Assembly: GCA_037892935.1 (NCBI GenBank)
Contig: JAYXKI010000018.1
Span: 434,001 to 498,000 of the forward strand
Reading direction: 5' to 3'
Length of the DNA: 64,000 bases
Origin: Phlebopus portentosus
Lineage: Eukaryota > Basidiomycota > Agaricomycetes > Boletales > Boletinellaceae
In this document: in pieces, positions 22,378 to 34,196 of the stretch
Layout: every line of letters starts with the position of its first letter
Numbering within the stretch: position 1 is the stretch's first letter
The notes under the pieces: generated by a model
Told to the model about the DNA's origin: nothing
Database searches by the model: none
What the model saw: the letters and a program-made list of their open reading frames with translations, nothing else
Made by a program: the position numbers and the translations under genes

Positions 22378-24068
22378 TTAAAACCGACGTGCACGCTTGA
22401 CACCTCTACTTGAGCCTTCGCCTCTATTATCCCCTTCTTCCTCTGCAAGTTGACCCGTGTTTCTTAACCATTGCGCTTCTTCCTCGACGAGCTTTCGGTC
22501 GTCTACGTCCACAAATTCCGGCACTGTCGGATCCGTCCTTCTCTTCACCGCCAGATTTTTCCTGTGTCCGTCGCGTAAGTGACGGACGAATTGGTCTCTC
22601 GAACCTCGGGCGAAGTGGGTTCCGCAGGGACACTTATACGCATTCGACTTCAGGTGGACATCGGCTATATGTCTGGGCAAGCCTGTGTTCGACCCAGTTG
22701 CCTTCCATGAGCACTCTTCCCGCACGGTGCGGAATGGACACTCGAGAGTGCCGTGGGGGTGTTTTCCCGTGTATGCATTAATATGGTCAATAAGATGGGA
22801 GCGAATAGCCGTGGCGTTGAAGTTCGCATGGCATTTTCCGCCTGGCAGCGCATCTTGCGCGGGAAAAGGGCATTCCCATCTCTCAGCGACGCTGCGTACG
22901 GGCGTTATCCCGAATCGATAAGTTATGAACTCTGTCGATAGTGAGTTCTTAACTGTGACCTTCTTTACCCCTTTTGCATTTGCATTATTCCCGCTCCTGG
23001 AATGATTTTTAAGAGGTATGTGACTGCCGTTGTCATCCAATCTTCTCGAGCTGTGTACGTGATTGCCCCGTTTTCTCTTCATCCAACTCGGACGCGGACC
23101 ACTTGGTACAAAGGCAGCGGTCTGCTCTTCCCGGTCCCGCTGCACCGTGTTCCTTTGACTTGTCGGGAAGTTTCCTTTTGGTGTAAAGAGCTGTCCCTCT
23201 GACGGAGGGCTCGTAGTCTCACCCATAGTCAAAGCCCTGGATGGATATCAGTGACAAATGTTAGAGATGAAGGAAGACAAGCACATACGGTGTTTCTTCC
23301 CGCCTAACCAGATCGTCCTCACCATAGTGAGGAGCTGGGGCTTCTCCCGTCACCGGCGATTCATGGGAGGCGTAGCTGTTCCGCACTGGCTCGCCGATGA
23401 ACTGGTCAAAGTCAAAACGGGGATCACTTGCATAGGATGCGTATTGGTGCAAGAGATCCATGAAATCCTGGACGCTTATGAAATAATCTTCATGAGTTCC
23501 GATTTCATGATCATTGGAGCGCGAACGCACCTTAATCGGGAAATAGTTTCCACTGATTGCGCTAGACGGTCCTTTAAAATACGGGCTATTGTTTGCGGCG
23601 CCTCCTTGGCAGGTTCCGATAACCTCGAGGCGCTGTCGTTGTACGTATCAACTTGCAATGGAATTGTAGCAGCCTCTGATGGTAGCGCGGAAAGCTTCAA
23701 CAATGAATCTGGTCTGAGCATGGAAAAGAGTGGTCAGCAAAAAGAAAGTCAGACAAGTGAATGTCATACCCATCTTCCACGCGACAGAGAAGGCTCTCCA
23801 GCCTCTCCAGGGATCCTTGGATTTCGTCAGGTGTATCGTCAGGGTTACCAAACAATTCATCATCGCGCATCCCCAGAAAGTCCAATTCGGCGGGCATCTC
23901 TGCCGATGACGCGCTTTCAATCGCGTTAATACGCGTAGGATGATGTGATGTATACACTGGACAAACTTACTTTGGTGTGGCCCATAACTTTCCTTTATGA
24001 TCAGGCGTGGAGGTGGTTATGGACAATGTGGAGGAGGGAGATTGTGCGAGGCTATTGGACTGGGACAT
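22378..24068 (-). CDS. zf-3: three-finger C2H2-like nuclear protein, array copy
   Basis: Exons 23971-24068, 23770-23913, 23531-23713, 23289-23474 and 22378-23236 give 489 residues; all introns are phase 2. All twelve zinc ligands of the three fingers are present, as are the acidic block ELDFLGMRDDELFGNPDD and the KRARRF end. It differs from zf-2 mainly by a longer exon 3 (a TIPLQVD insertion) and a shorter start of exon 5. The finger region is nearly identical to zf-2 and zf-4, which points to recent duplication or gene conversion. Function unknown; nuclear nucleic-acid binding inferred. Confidence 0.82.
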
Positions 24069-25464
24069 AGTGGCTTTATTTAAAGAGAACAGGTAGTCAC
24101 GGAGGTCAAACACTCTAAAGCAGGTCAAATCACGAGAAGGAGTGCTTTGTGGATACAGCAGTGGGAGGAGAAGATACAAAGAGAGAAGGAGGGACGCGAC
24201 CGGTTTAGGTTTATTCTCTGCTTATGTCATTTACGCTTTGACAAACAAACATGGACAAACGCGTCGCGAGCGGCCCAAATCATTTTTTGAGGGTGTGTTA
24301 ATCCGGGATATAAAATAAAATAAAAAAGTAGTATTGGAAGTGCGGCACGATGGAGGGCGAGCTCTTTGAAAAGGGCTTGTAAAGAAAAGAAAAACAGCAT
24401 GCCAATAAATCTCTTTCTCATCGTCCGTAAATCATCAAGCCACGGCTCAGGCTTCTATCACCATCGTCTGCTAGGCCTCTCTGACCATCTCAAACCTAGC
24501 CTCTCTTCGTATCTGAATCTTGAAACTATAAATGAGTTCGTATTTGTTCGACGAGCACTGAATGACGGTTCGTGCCATCGGCATCTCTGGCCATAGCGGC
24601 GACACCTATAGCTCAAACAACATCTCTGACCGTGAAAGCCGAACGTATTTTTACACGTAGAATCGTCTTCCATAATGCAATGCAACGTTGTCTTCTCTGG
24701 TGGACTATCAAGTGACGTCGACGCCGTCACTGAGCGGAAGGAAGGACTTGATTCGGTCACTAAAAATGTATTCGCTTGTGCGTGAAGGAGTTGAGCTTCA
24801 TTCATTAATATTTGCTACTCATATGTTGCTTCCTCTTTGAGAGGACATAACATGCCACGGTACTGTATCGCGGCCCAAATGATGAAGCCGACTTGACACC
24901 CACGTATCATTCATATCGACACGAGTTCCCGTCCGTTCTTTTGAATATCGTGCGTACACCGACCTTGTACAGAAATGTACTCCTGTAGGTTTTTTTGACC
25001 AAGTTGTGTCGGAGCGAACTCGGCCAAGTTCATTTATAACATCTACAAACCTATAAATCCGTCGACTATTTGCTTTTGCTGAGCTTCCTTCCGGTGGATT
25101 AACTTTATGATGAACAGCCTAAATATTCCCAGGTCTAACTACAATGCTACAGAATAGATGAGTACAGTACAAGCCACGAATAACAGAGCACTTTAGAATG
25201 GAAACATTCCAACAACATAACGACAGCAAAAACAGATAGACAAATGCGAATGTCCGAATAATAGAAATTGAAAGGCAAAACGGAGGAATGTCGACATGAG
25301 AAAGAATACGAGCAAGAACACATAATACAAATGGCAAACGGAAATAAATGGCGTAGAATGCGCAGACAGATAAAGAATGCAGGAAGACGCAAGATTGATC
25401 GGAGAGATGATCAATCGACACGTGAGGAGACGTGTCTTACGCAAGACAACGTAGGCCTGAGCCT
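24069..25464. repeat. array spacer zf-4 / zf-3
   Basis: Tandem-unit spacer, near-identical to 20967-22377, with a shorter TAAAA run near 24310-24325. No gene. Confidence 0.75.
24194..24268 (-). promoter_or_regulatory. paired CGCGACGCG-type motif upstream of zf-3
   Basis: Proximal half is decayed (ACGCGACCGG at 24194); distal ACGCGTCGCG near 24259 is intact. Position relative to the ATG is as in the other copies. Confidence 0.42.
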
Positions 25465-27156
25465 TTAAAACCGACGTGCACGCTTGACACCTCTACTTGA
25501 GCCTTCGCCTCTATTATCCTCTTTTTCCTCTGCAAGTTGACCCGTGTTCCTTGACCATTGCGCTTCTTCCTCGACGAGCTTTCGGTCGTCTACGTCCACA
25601 AATTCCGGCACTGTCGGATCCGTCCTTCTCTTCACCGCCAGATTTTTCCTGTGTCCGTCGCGTAAGTGACGGACGAATTGGTCTCTCGAACCTCGGGCGA
25701 AGTGGGTTCCGCAGGGACACTTATACGCATTCGACTTTAGGTGGACATCGACTATGTGTCTGGGCAAGCCTGTGTTCGACCCAGTTGCCTTCCACGAGCA
25801 CTCTTCCCCCATAGTGCGGAATGGACACTCTAGAGAGCCGTGAGGGTGTTTTCCCGTGTATGCATTTATATGGTCAATAAGATGGGAGCGAATGGCCGTG
25901 GCGTTGAAGTTCGCATGGCATTTTTCGCCTGGCAGCGCATCTTGCGCGGGCATTCCCATCTCTCAGCGCCGCTGCGTACGGGTGTAATCCCGAATCGATA
26001 AGTTATGAACTCTGTCGATAGTGAGTTCGTAACTGTGACCTTCTTCGTTCCTTTTGAGTTTGCATTGTTCCTGCGCCTGGGATGATTCTTATGATGTGTG
26101 TAATTGCCGTTGCTATTCGATTTGCTCGAGTTGTATGCGTGGCTGTCAGATTTTCTCTTCATCCGACTCGGACGTGGAGTACTGGGCCCAGAGGCGGTGG
26201 TCTGCTCTTTCTGGTTCGGCTGTACCGTGCATTTCTTCCTTTGCATTGTCGAGAAGATTCCGTCCTTCGGCATAGAGAGTTGTCCCTCTGACGGAGGACT
26301 CATAGTCTCACCCATAGTCAAAGCCCTGGACAGATATCAGTGACAAATGTCAGAGATGAAGGAGACAAGCACATACGGCGTTTCTTCCCGCCTAACCAGA
26401 TCGTCCTCACCATAGTGAGGAGCTGGGGCTTCTCCCGTCACCGGTGATTCATGGGAGGCGTAGCTGTTCCGTACTGGCTCGCCGATGAACTGATCAAAGT
26501 CGAAACGGGGATCACTTGCATAGGATGCGTATTGGTGCAAGAGATCCATGAAGTCTTGGAGGCTTATGAAAGAATCTTCATGAGTTCCGATTTCATGATC
26601 ATAGGAGCGCGAACGTACCTTAATCGGGAAATAGTTTCCACCGATTGCGCTAGACGGTCCTTTAAAACATGGGTAATTGTTTGCGATGCCTCTTTGGCAG
26701 GTGCCGATAATTTCGAGACGCTGTCGTTGTGCGTATCAATTCGCGATGAAACTTCAGCAGTCTCTGATGGTAGCGCGGAAAGCTTCAACAATGAATCTGG
26801 TCTGAGCATGGAAAAGAGTGGTCAGCGAAAAGAAAGTCAGACAAGTGAATGTCATACCCATCTTCCACGGGCCAGAGAAGGCTCTCCAGCCTCTCCAGGG
26901 ATCCCTGGATTTCATCAGGTGTATCGTCAGGGCTACCAAACAATTCGTCATCGCGCATCCCCAGAAAGTCCAATTCGGCGGGCATCTCTGCCGATGACGC
27001 GCTTTCAATCGCGTTAATACGCGTAGGATGATGTGATGTATACACTGGACAAACTTACTTTGGTGTGGCCCATAACTTTCCTTTCTGATCAGGCGTGGAG
27101 GTGGTTATGGACGATGTGGAGGAGGGAGATTGTGCGAGGCTCTTGAACTGGGACAT
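25465..27156 (-). pseudogene. zf-4: array copy broken by a 7-bp deletion in finger 1
   Basis: The five-exon structure, splice sites and start (MSQFKSLAQSPSS) are kept and exons 1-4 are open. In exon 5, zf-2 and zf-3 have CCC followed by TTTTCCC at this place, but zf-4 lacks those seven bases at about 25949, between two CCC triplets. This removes the residues after the first zinc Cys of finger 1 and shifts the frame: upstream reads WECPRKMRCQ, and the correct frame resumes only as MPAQDALPGEKC. The downstream fingers and KRARRF end are otherwise intact, so the lesion is young. The first part of exon 5 (GQLSMPKDGIFSTMQ to NANSKGTKKVTV) differs from zf-2 and zf-3 far more than the finger part does. 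The distal part may still be made from an internal start. Confidence 0.82.
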
Positions 27157-28534
27157 AGTGGCTTTATTTAAAGAGAACAGGTCGCCACAGAAGTCAAGCA
27201 CTCGAAATCAAGTCAAATCACGAGAAGGAATGCTTTGTGGATACAGCAATGGGAGGAGAAGATACAAAGAGAGAAGAGGAGGGACGCGACCGGTTTATTC
27301 TCTGCTTATGTCATTTACGCTTTGACAAACAAACATGGACAAACGCGTCGCGTTTCTCTACATTAGAGACCGGCCCAAATCATTTTTGAAGATGAATTCG
27401 TCCGAGATAAAAATGAGTATTGGAAGGGCGGTTGCGATGGAGGGTAAGCCTCTTTGAAAAAGGCTTGTAAAGAGGAAGAAAGATTAACATCTCAATAATT
27501 CTCCTCATCGTCCCAAAATCATCAAGCCACGATTCAAGCTTATATCGCTATCGTCTGCGAGGCTTACCTGAGCATCTCGAGCATAGCCTCTCTTTCGTGA
27601 GTGTATCGTGGGATTATAAATGATTTCTTATTTGTTCGACGAGCACAGAATGATGCTTCGTGCAATCGGCATCTCTGACCATTGCGGTGACACCTATGGC
27701 TCAAACAACAACATCTCCGAGGGTGAAAGCTGAACGTGCGAAAACACGTAGATTCGTCTTCCATAATGAAATGCAACGTTGCCTTCTCTGGAGGACTATC
27801 AAATGAAATCGACACCATCACTTAGCGGAAGGAAAGACTTGATACCGTCACCAAAAATGTATTCGCTTGTGCGCGAGGGAACTGAGTGAGTCTCATCCAT
27901 TTGCTTCAGTTTGCTATATATGTTGCTTCCTCTTTGAGAGGGCATAACATGCCACGGTACTGTATCGCGGCCCAAACGATGAAGCCGACTCGAAACCCGT
28001 GTATCATTCATATCGACACGAGCTTCCGTCCGTTGTTTAGATATCATGTGTATTCTGACTTAGTATAATATGAATGTAATCCAGTAGGTTTCTTAGGGTG
28101 CACTTTCTGATGTTGCGACGGTTAAGCCCATACATATCTTCCGCAAACTCCCAGATCCGTCGAACCTTGGCTCAGTGATTTGGTGAACTACCGGTGGATG
28201 ATAAACACGATAAAATAGGCCCAGGTTCGATTCTATGATGGTACAATGAGCTATAAGACAGACAAGTACAGTGCAAGACAAACAATAGACCGTTAAGAGA
28301 ACAGACGATAATTGCAAAAATCCGATAGACCGACGACAGCAAGAACAGACAGAAATCTGTGTGATCCATTCCGGAAAGTCAGAACAATGAGGGAGGAAAA
28401 TGGATAAAGACAAAACGGAAGCATGTTCGTGACAAGAGCAAAGAATGTGACGGGTGGATTGGAGATTGTGCATGACAAACACGTGAGAAGACATATTATG
28501 TCTTACGTACACAAGACACTTTAGGGCCGATCCT
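27157..28534. repeat. array spacer zf-5 / zf-4
   Basis: Tandem-unit spacer, diverged from the two before it but with the same blocks in order. No gene. Confidence 0.7.
27284..27352 (-). promoter_or_regulatory. paired CGCGACGCG-type motif upstream of zf-4
   Basis: ACGCGACCGG at 27284 (decayed like that of zf-3) and ACGCGTCGCG at about 27343, at the conserved distance from the ATG. Confidence 0.42.
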
Positions 28535-30224
28535 TTAAAACCGACGTGTACGCTTGACACCTTTACTTGAGCCTTCGCCTCTGTCATCCTCTTCTTTTTC
28601 AGTGTATCTACCCATGCCCCGCGACCATTGTTTTTCTTCTTCAACAAGTTTCGGGTCATCTATGTCCACGAAGTCGGGTGTTGTTTGGTCCGTCTTCCTC
28701 TTCATCTCGAGTTTTGTTCTATGTCCGTCGCGTAAGTGACGGACGTATTGGTCCCGAGAACCTCGGGCAAAGCACGTTCCACAGGCGCATTTATGTGCAT
28801 TCGATTTGAGGTGAACTTCAGCTACGTGTCTGGGCAAGCCCGTGTTTGGCCCCGTAGTCTCCTTCCATGTGCACCCTTTTCCCGTCTTGCGGTACGGGCA
28901 CTCGAGGGTGTCATGAGGACGCTTTTTTCGATGCGCCTCCACATGGTCTGCAACATGCCTGCGGATGGAGTCCGAATCGAAGGAGGCAAGACATTTTCCA
29001 TCTGGCAAGGCGTCGTGCTCCGGGAAAGAGCATTGCCATCTGCGAGAGGAGTCATGGACTGGCTTGATACCATATCGATAGACGATAAACTGAGTTGACA
29101 GGCGCTCTAGACCTGTCACCTTGTTCATCTCGTTTGCGGTGTCGCCACGTTTTACGGCTTTTCTAAGACTCCCTCGACCTTCATCGTTGCTCGAGCCTCG
29201 TGGTTCATGATCGCGGCTGTTGCGTTTTCTCTTTGTTGAATGTGGGGTTACTGATTCCGAGATTCTGAAATTGTGTTCTTGCTTCCGCATTTCTGTGCAT
29301 CGGCCCTGCTGAATTGTTGGATGGTCACCATCCTTCGGCGTAGTAATTTGGTCCTCAGATGGAGTGCTTGCAGGTTCAGCCATGATCAACGTTCTAAGCC
29401 CATCTATCAGCGATAACTTATGGACAAGGAGGAATAAAAGCACGTACTGTGTCTCTGCCCTTTCAACGAGTATATTATTATCAGACCGTGAAGCGGGTTC
29501 TTTGATATGATCTCCATCACTCATTTTCCTTGATGATTCGTCTACGGTCGACATCGGCTCGCCGGTAAACCGCTCGAATTCAAAACGAGGATCACTCGCA
29601 TAAAATGCGTATTGCATCGAGAGATGCATGAAGTCAGGTTTCCTTATGAAGGAATGTTCGTAAGCTCCGATTTCATGATCAAAGATGCATACGCGCACCT
29701 TATAGTTTCCACGGGCCGCAGGAGATGGCCATTCAGACTGACGTTTAATTTTGGGGCCTCTTCGACAGTGTCGTGTTTTGTCGATGTATTTGCGCTGCGC
29801 GGAGTAGCACGCGGTGAGATTTCAGCGGTCTCGTTTAGTGGCCCGTAATGCCTGAGAGTTGGGTCGAACCTGTAGGTGGTTGAACGGTAGTCAGCAGAAA
29901 GAAAGTCAGACAAATTATTATCATACCCATCCTCTACGGGTTGCAGGAGCCTCTCCAGTCTCTCCAAGGAGCCCTGGATTTCATCGGGAGTATCGTTGGG
30001 TTTACAGAACAATTGATCTTCGGGCATCTTTAGGAAGTCCAGTCCAACAGGCGTCTCTGTCGAAAACACGCTTTCAATAGTCTCAGTACGGGTAGGACAC
30101 TGAGCTGTATACTCTGATATGCTTACATCGATGTGGCTTCTGACTTCTCCTTAAGCTGCGATTCATTGGTGGCTTGGGGTGACGTGGATGGGGGAGAGTG
30201 TGAATGGTGGTAGGGTTGGGACAT
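28535..30224 (-). CDS. zf-5: three-finger C2H2-like nuclear protein, array copy
   Basis: Exons 30127-30224, 29927-30070, 29699-29869, 29448-29642 and 28535-29393 give 488 residues; all introns are phase 2. Start MSQPYHHSHSPPSTSPQ; acidic block GLDFLKMPEDQLFCKPND; middle FMHLSMQYAFYASDPRFEFERF; KRKRN basic patch. Fingers: QCSFPEHDALPDGKC...HVADH, ECPYRKTGKGC...HVAEVH and CACGTCFARGSRD...HLRDGH, with all ligands present. It ends VKRTRRF, an Ala to Thr change in the conserved tail. It is intermediate between zf-1 and the other copies. Its C-terminal segment after finger 3 (MKRKTDQTTPDFVDIDD) is shared closely with zf-8, three units away. Confidence 0.8.
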
Positions 30225-31672
30225 CGTGGCTCAAACTTGGGTAGGATAGACGTCCTCTATGAGTCAGGTAGACGAAATCAAGTCAAAACTCGATAAGGAG
30301 CGCTCAGTGGATAAAGCAGTGAGGAGAGGGGATACAAAAAGACGAGGAGGAACGCGACGCGTTTTATTCTCTGCTTATGTCATCTCAGCTTTGACAAACA
30401 TGGACAAATACGTCGCGCTTCTCTTTTTCTTGAACATTGTCAGCCAATTCATTTTCAAGTATGAATCGTCCGAGACTTTTTCCTAAAAGGTAGGATTTTT
30501 GAAAGGCTGGTGTCAATGGAGGGCAAGTCTCATCGAAAATACTAAAGGAACAGCACAAGTGTACTGATAATTCTTCTTGCCACAAGTTACCAAGCCACGA
30601 TCAAAACTTCTATTCTGCTGGGCCTACTTTCAGCAACTTGGGCCGGAGTCACTTAGCGATTGGTTGATGTACCTGGATAATTAGATACAGAATGACACCA
30701 CCTGCGATTGGCTATAATCCCGAGACAAGTATCGCATGAGTCACAAGGTTACACTTCTTCCGAACGTACTTCCTGCAGAGACTGCAAAGTTTCTCGTAAG
30801 TACAGGCCAATACGAGCGCAGAAGTCGGATGAATTTCCCTCGTCTTTGTCTTAGTGCTTTCATGTTCCGCAATTGAATGTATTCACAAGCGTTGTCTTCT
30901 CTGGTGGACTGTCAATTGAGGTCGATTCGATGCCCATCATCTAGCCAAGGGGGAGTAATTCAGTCAGCTTGCTTGTTCACTTCCGGATGAAGAATGAACT
31001 GGGCCTCATCCGTTTGCTCAGCTTATCATTCCTTCGTGGCTAATTATTAGAGGGGGCATAGCGCAACACGGTACTATCTTCATCACCCAAAATAACGAAG
31101 TTAACTTCATACCCATACATCATCAACGTCGACATAAGCCCCCATCCGCTGTTTGAATGTAATAAGTACTCTAACTCAATAAAGGAATGCGCTCCGCTGG
31201 ACTTCTTGGAGATCATTCAAAACTCTAACCTTGAGACTAGTATGAGTCCCAAGATATTCGCAGCAAGTCTCAAATCCCATCGACACTTTGACCGGGCGTC
31301 TAGGTTTCGTCGCAGCGTTGCGATGCGGGCTGTAATGGACACTGGTTATTTTCTGATTAATAACTCTTGAACAAGCGGGGCGACCAAGGCAAGGTTCAAT
31401 AAAATAATAGTAAATCGAGCTACACGACAGACAAGTACAGTACAGAGCAGACAACGAGTAACAGAGCACCTGAAGATATGGTAATATCCAACAGAATAAC
31501 AACAATATAAATATCTAGATATATGTGGAAAAATCCAGACAAAGAAGCCACATAACGAAAAGGACAGCACAGAAGGCTGTTGTTCGCGACGCACGCAAAG
31601 CAGAGATGAGATGAGATATCGATCAAAGTACGTGACAAACTGCGTGTGTCCGAAGCCGTCAGGACCGAGCCT
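30225..31672. repeat. array spacer zf-6 / zf-5
   Basis: Tandem-unit spacer, more diverged than the preceding ones. It includes the sequence now read into by the stop-loss frame of zf-6 (31346-31672). No gene. Confidence 0.65.
30352..30417 (-). promoter_or_regulatory. paired CGCGACGCG-type motif upstream of zf-5
   Basis: ACGCGACGCG at 30352 and TACGTCGCG near 30409, 128 and about 190 bp upstream of the ATG, inverted. Confidence 0.5.
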
Positions 31673-33325
31673 TTGAAACCGACGCGCACGCTTGACACCG
31701 GTACTTGAACCTTCGCCTCTATCATCCTCTTCTCGCTCCGCAAGTTGACCCGTACTCCTCAACCATTGCTTTTCTTCGTCGATGAGCATCGGGTCGTCAA
31801 CGCTGACGTAGTCGGGTACGGTGGGGTCCGTCCTCCTTTTCACAGCCAAATTCCTTTCGTGCCCATCACGCAAGTGACGAACGAATTGGTCGCGCGTTCC
31901 GCGAGAGAAGGACGTACCGCAAGGGCAGGTGTACGCGCTCACCTGCAGGTGCACCTCCGTTACATGACGTGGTAAGCCTGTATTGGGCACGACAGTTTTC
32001 AACGATCCCCTATCTTCTGCCCACATACACCGTTCTTCCGTCAAGCGTCTGGGACATTCGAGCTTGCCATCGGGATGTTGAGCCAAATAGGCATCTACAC
32101 GGTCAGCAATGTGGGCACGAATCACGAATGGTCCCGGCGTCAAAGGATGTCAGGCACACTCCATTCGGCAGAGCGTCATGCGCCTGGAATGGGCAGGACC
32201 ACCTGTGTGAAGCACTATGCACAGGCTTAAGGCCGTACCGATAGATTATAAACCCTGTTGACAAGGGATTTGGGCCCGTGATCTTTGCCTTCCTTCTTGC
32301 GCTACTGGTGTTGCCACGCCTGACGGCCTTTCCATTAGATTTGCAGCGACTGTTACTACTTGAGGATTTTGGAATGTGCACACGGCTGTCGCGTTTTCTC
32401 TTAGTGGTTCTCGGACGGAGATTACTTGGTTCAGAGGCCGTGGAGTTTCTTTCTCGGTTCAACTGAACCGTCCCTCGCTCAGGTTGTATGATAGAAGAGC
32501 TTTCGTCTGTCGGTGTAAAAATTAGCCCCTCTGACGGAGGGCTCACGGATAAAGCCTTGATCAACTTTCTAGGCGCAAATATTATAAAGAGGCTAGAGGG
32601 ACGAAGGGGAAAAGACGCATACGGTGTCTCTTCCCTCTCAACCGCTGCGTCCTTCACGGAACGCGAGGCAGAATCTTTGTCTGTATCCTCATCCCTCTTC
32701 TTGCTTTCCTGTGTATTTGGTCAGCTCTGGCTCGCCAGTGAGCCTGTCGAAGTCCCAGCGATCATCACTGGCGTAGAATGCATATTTCTCTAAAAGATCC
32801 ATGAACTCGGGTAGACTCATGAAGTTATTGCTCATAACTTCCTGATTTCATGAATATAGAGCCATAAGCGCACCTTAGTCGGGAAATAGTTTCCGCCGAT
32901 TGTACCAGACCGCCGCTCGAAGGGAAGGTCGTTCTCGACGAATCCTCTTGCGTAGGGTTTGATGGCTTAGTACTGTACTATGACAGGTAGCGTTACACGA
33001 CGAATCTATCATGCTTTCGGTTGGTGGCTCAGAGGGCTTGAACGATGAGTCGAGACTGAACGCAGCGAAAGAATGGTCGGTAAAAAGAAAGTCAGGAAAT
33101 TTTTTTGTCATACTCATCCACCATGGGCTGCAGAAGCCCTTCTAGCCTCTCCAGGGACCCCTCGATTTCGACAGAATTGTCATCGGGGGCCCCGAACAAC
33201 TCATCGTCAGACATGCTCAAGAAGTCAACTGCAGTGCTCGTCTTTACTGAGAACGTACTTCAACCATGCCAGTGCGCGTCGGAGGACGGGCTATACGCAC
33301 TGGACATGCTTACTTTGGCGTGCAA
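31673..33325 (-). pseudogene. zf-6: array copy with frameshifts, stop loss and missing 5' end
   Basis: Homologous to zf-7 and zf-8 along exons 2-5. Lesions: the 5.5-kb insertion cuts exon 1 at about 33326, so start codon and promoter are gone; exon 4 is frameshifted before DEDTDKDSASR (near 32690); a 7-bp tandem duplication ATTCGTG at about 32128 shifts the frame inside finger 1 (SFDAGTIRDSCPHC then stop); and the normal stop codon after KRARRF is changed to CAA at 31673-31675, opening a further ~110 codons of spacer. The finger 2-3 region remains nearly identical to zf-7, so decay followed a recent duplication or conversion. Confidence 0.85.
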
Positions 33326-33509
33326 CACTTAGATCGTGGCGAGAGACCGATGAGCTAAGCGATCGGCACTGATCGTCGCTCGGACCCTGGCTGCCGAGCG
33401 GCATCGGCACCCACCCTGGCTGCCGCGGCCCCACACAGCCGCTCCCAATTTGGGGGCCCCTCTCGGTCACACTCACTCAATCAATGCACATGTGTGGCTG
33501 CATGTGCAT

Positions 33510-33533
33510 ACAGCCAGCCAGCCAGCCAGCCAC
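33510..33533. repeat. CAGC tetranucleotide microsatellite
   Basis: Five to six tandem CAGC units inside the left end of the insertion, followed by T- and A-rich runs (33534-33585). Confidence 0.8.
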
Positions 33534-33927
33534 CATTTTTTTCTTCAATTCTTTCCCCCTCATCCGAAAAAAAAAAAAAAAACATTTTTGCTCAGTAAAC
33601 AATACACTATTCTGAATGCATTCCTTTGCTCCTTCATGCCTCTCTTTGCTGGCTCTAAATCTAATCTTTCTGGCTTGCACAACTTGAAAACTAAGGACAA
33701 ATCTGAAGAAAGTCTCACTGGATGGATTCTTGGGCTATGGGGGCAGCATCTCATCATTGCTCTCTCATGATTCTGTTGAGAATGCACTCCTGGATGCAGC
33801 CAGATGGTATTTACAAGTATTACAAGCCTACAGGACTTGGAGCTGCCGGTCCTTCTCAAGGACCGGCAGGTCGGCTAGGTTTTGATGCTGATGGGCTCAT
33901 TTCGTAAGTTCTCTTCCAAATTCCCAC

Positions 33928-33990
33928 CCATTAGCCGGTCTCTCGACAAAAATCTGAGCACTTAGCTATTGTCGAGAGACCGGCTAATGG
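33928..33990. repeat. 63-bp perfect-arm palindrome
   Basis: Arms of about 22 bp (CCATTAGCCGGTCTCTCGAC and its reverse complement) around a loop of about 19 bp holding AATCTGAGCACTTAG. First of two near-identical foldback units. Confidence 0.85.
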
Positions 33991-34009
33991 CTGGGCAATC
34001 CGCGGATTG

Positions 34010-34074
34010 GGCCTTAGCCGGTCTCTCGACAAAAATCTAAGCACTTGGTGAATGTCGAGAGACCGGCTAAGGCC
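34010..34074. repeat. 65-bp perfect-arm palindrome, second foldback unit
   Basis: Arms GGCCTTAGCCGGTCTCTCGA and reverse complement, loop with AATCTAAGCACTTGG. Same unit as 33928-33990, only 19 bp away. In each, the bases just outside the shared TTAGCC core (CCA or GGCC) are also palindromic. Confidence 0.85.
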
Positions 34075-34196
34075 AAGTCCCGTGCTCCCCTTCCCCTCCT
34101 TCTTTCTTATCTAAGTGCTTGCCTTCAGCCTCCGCCATTCGCTCAGCGCTCGTCGCGTCGTCGCCCGTCGCTCCCTACCTCCATGTTCACACTCAA

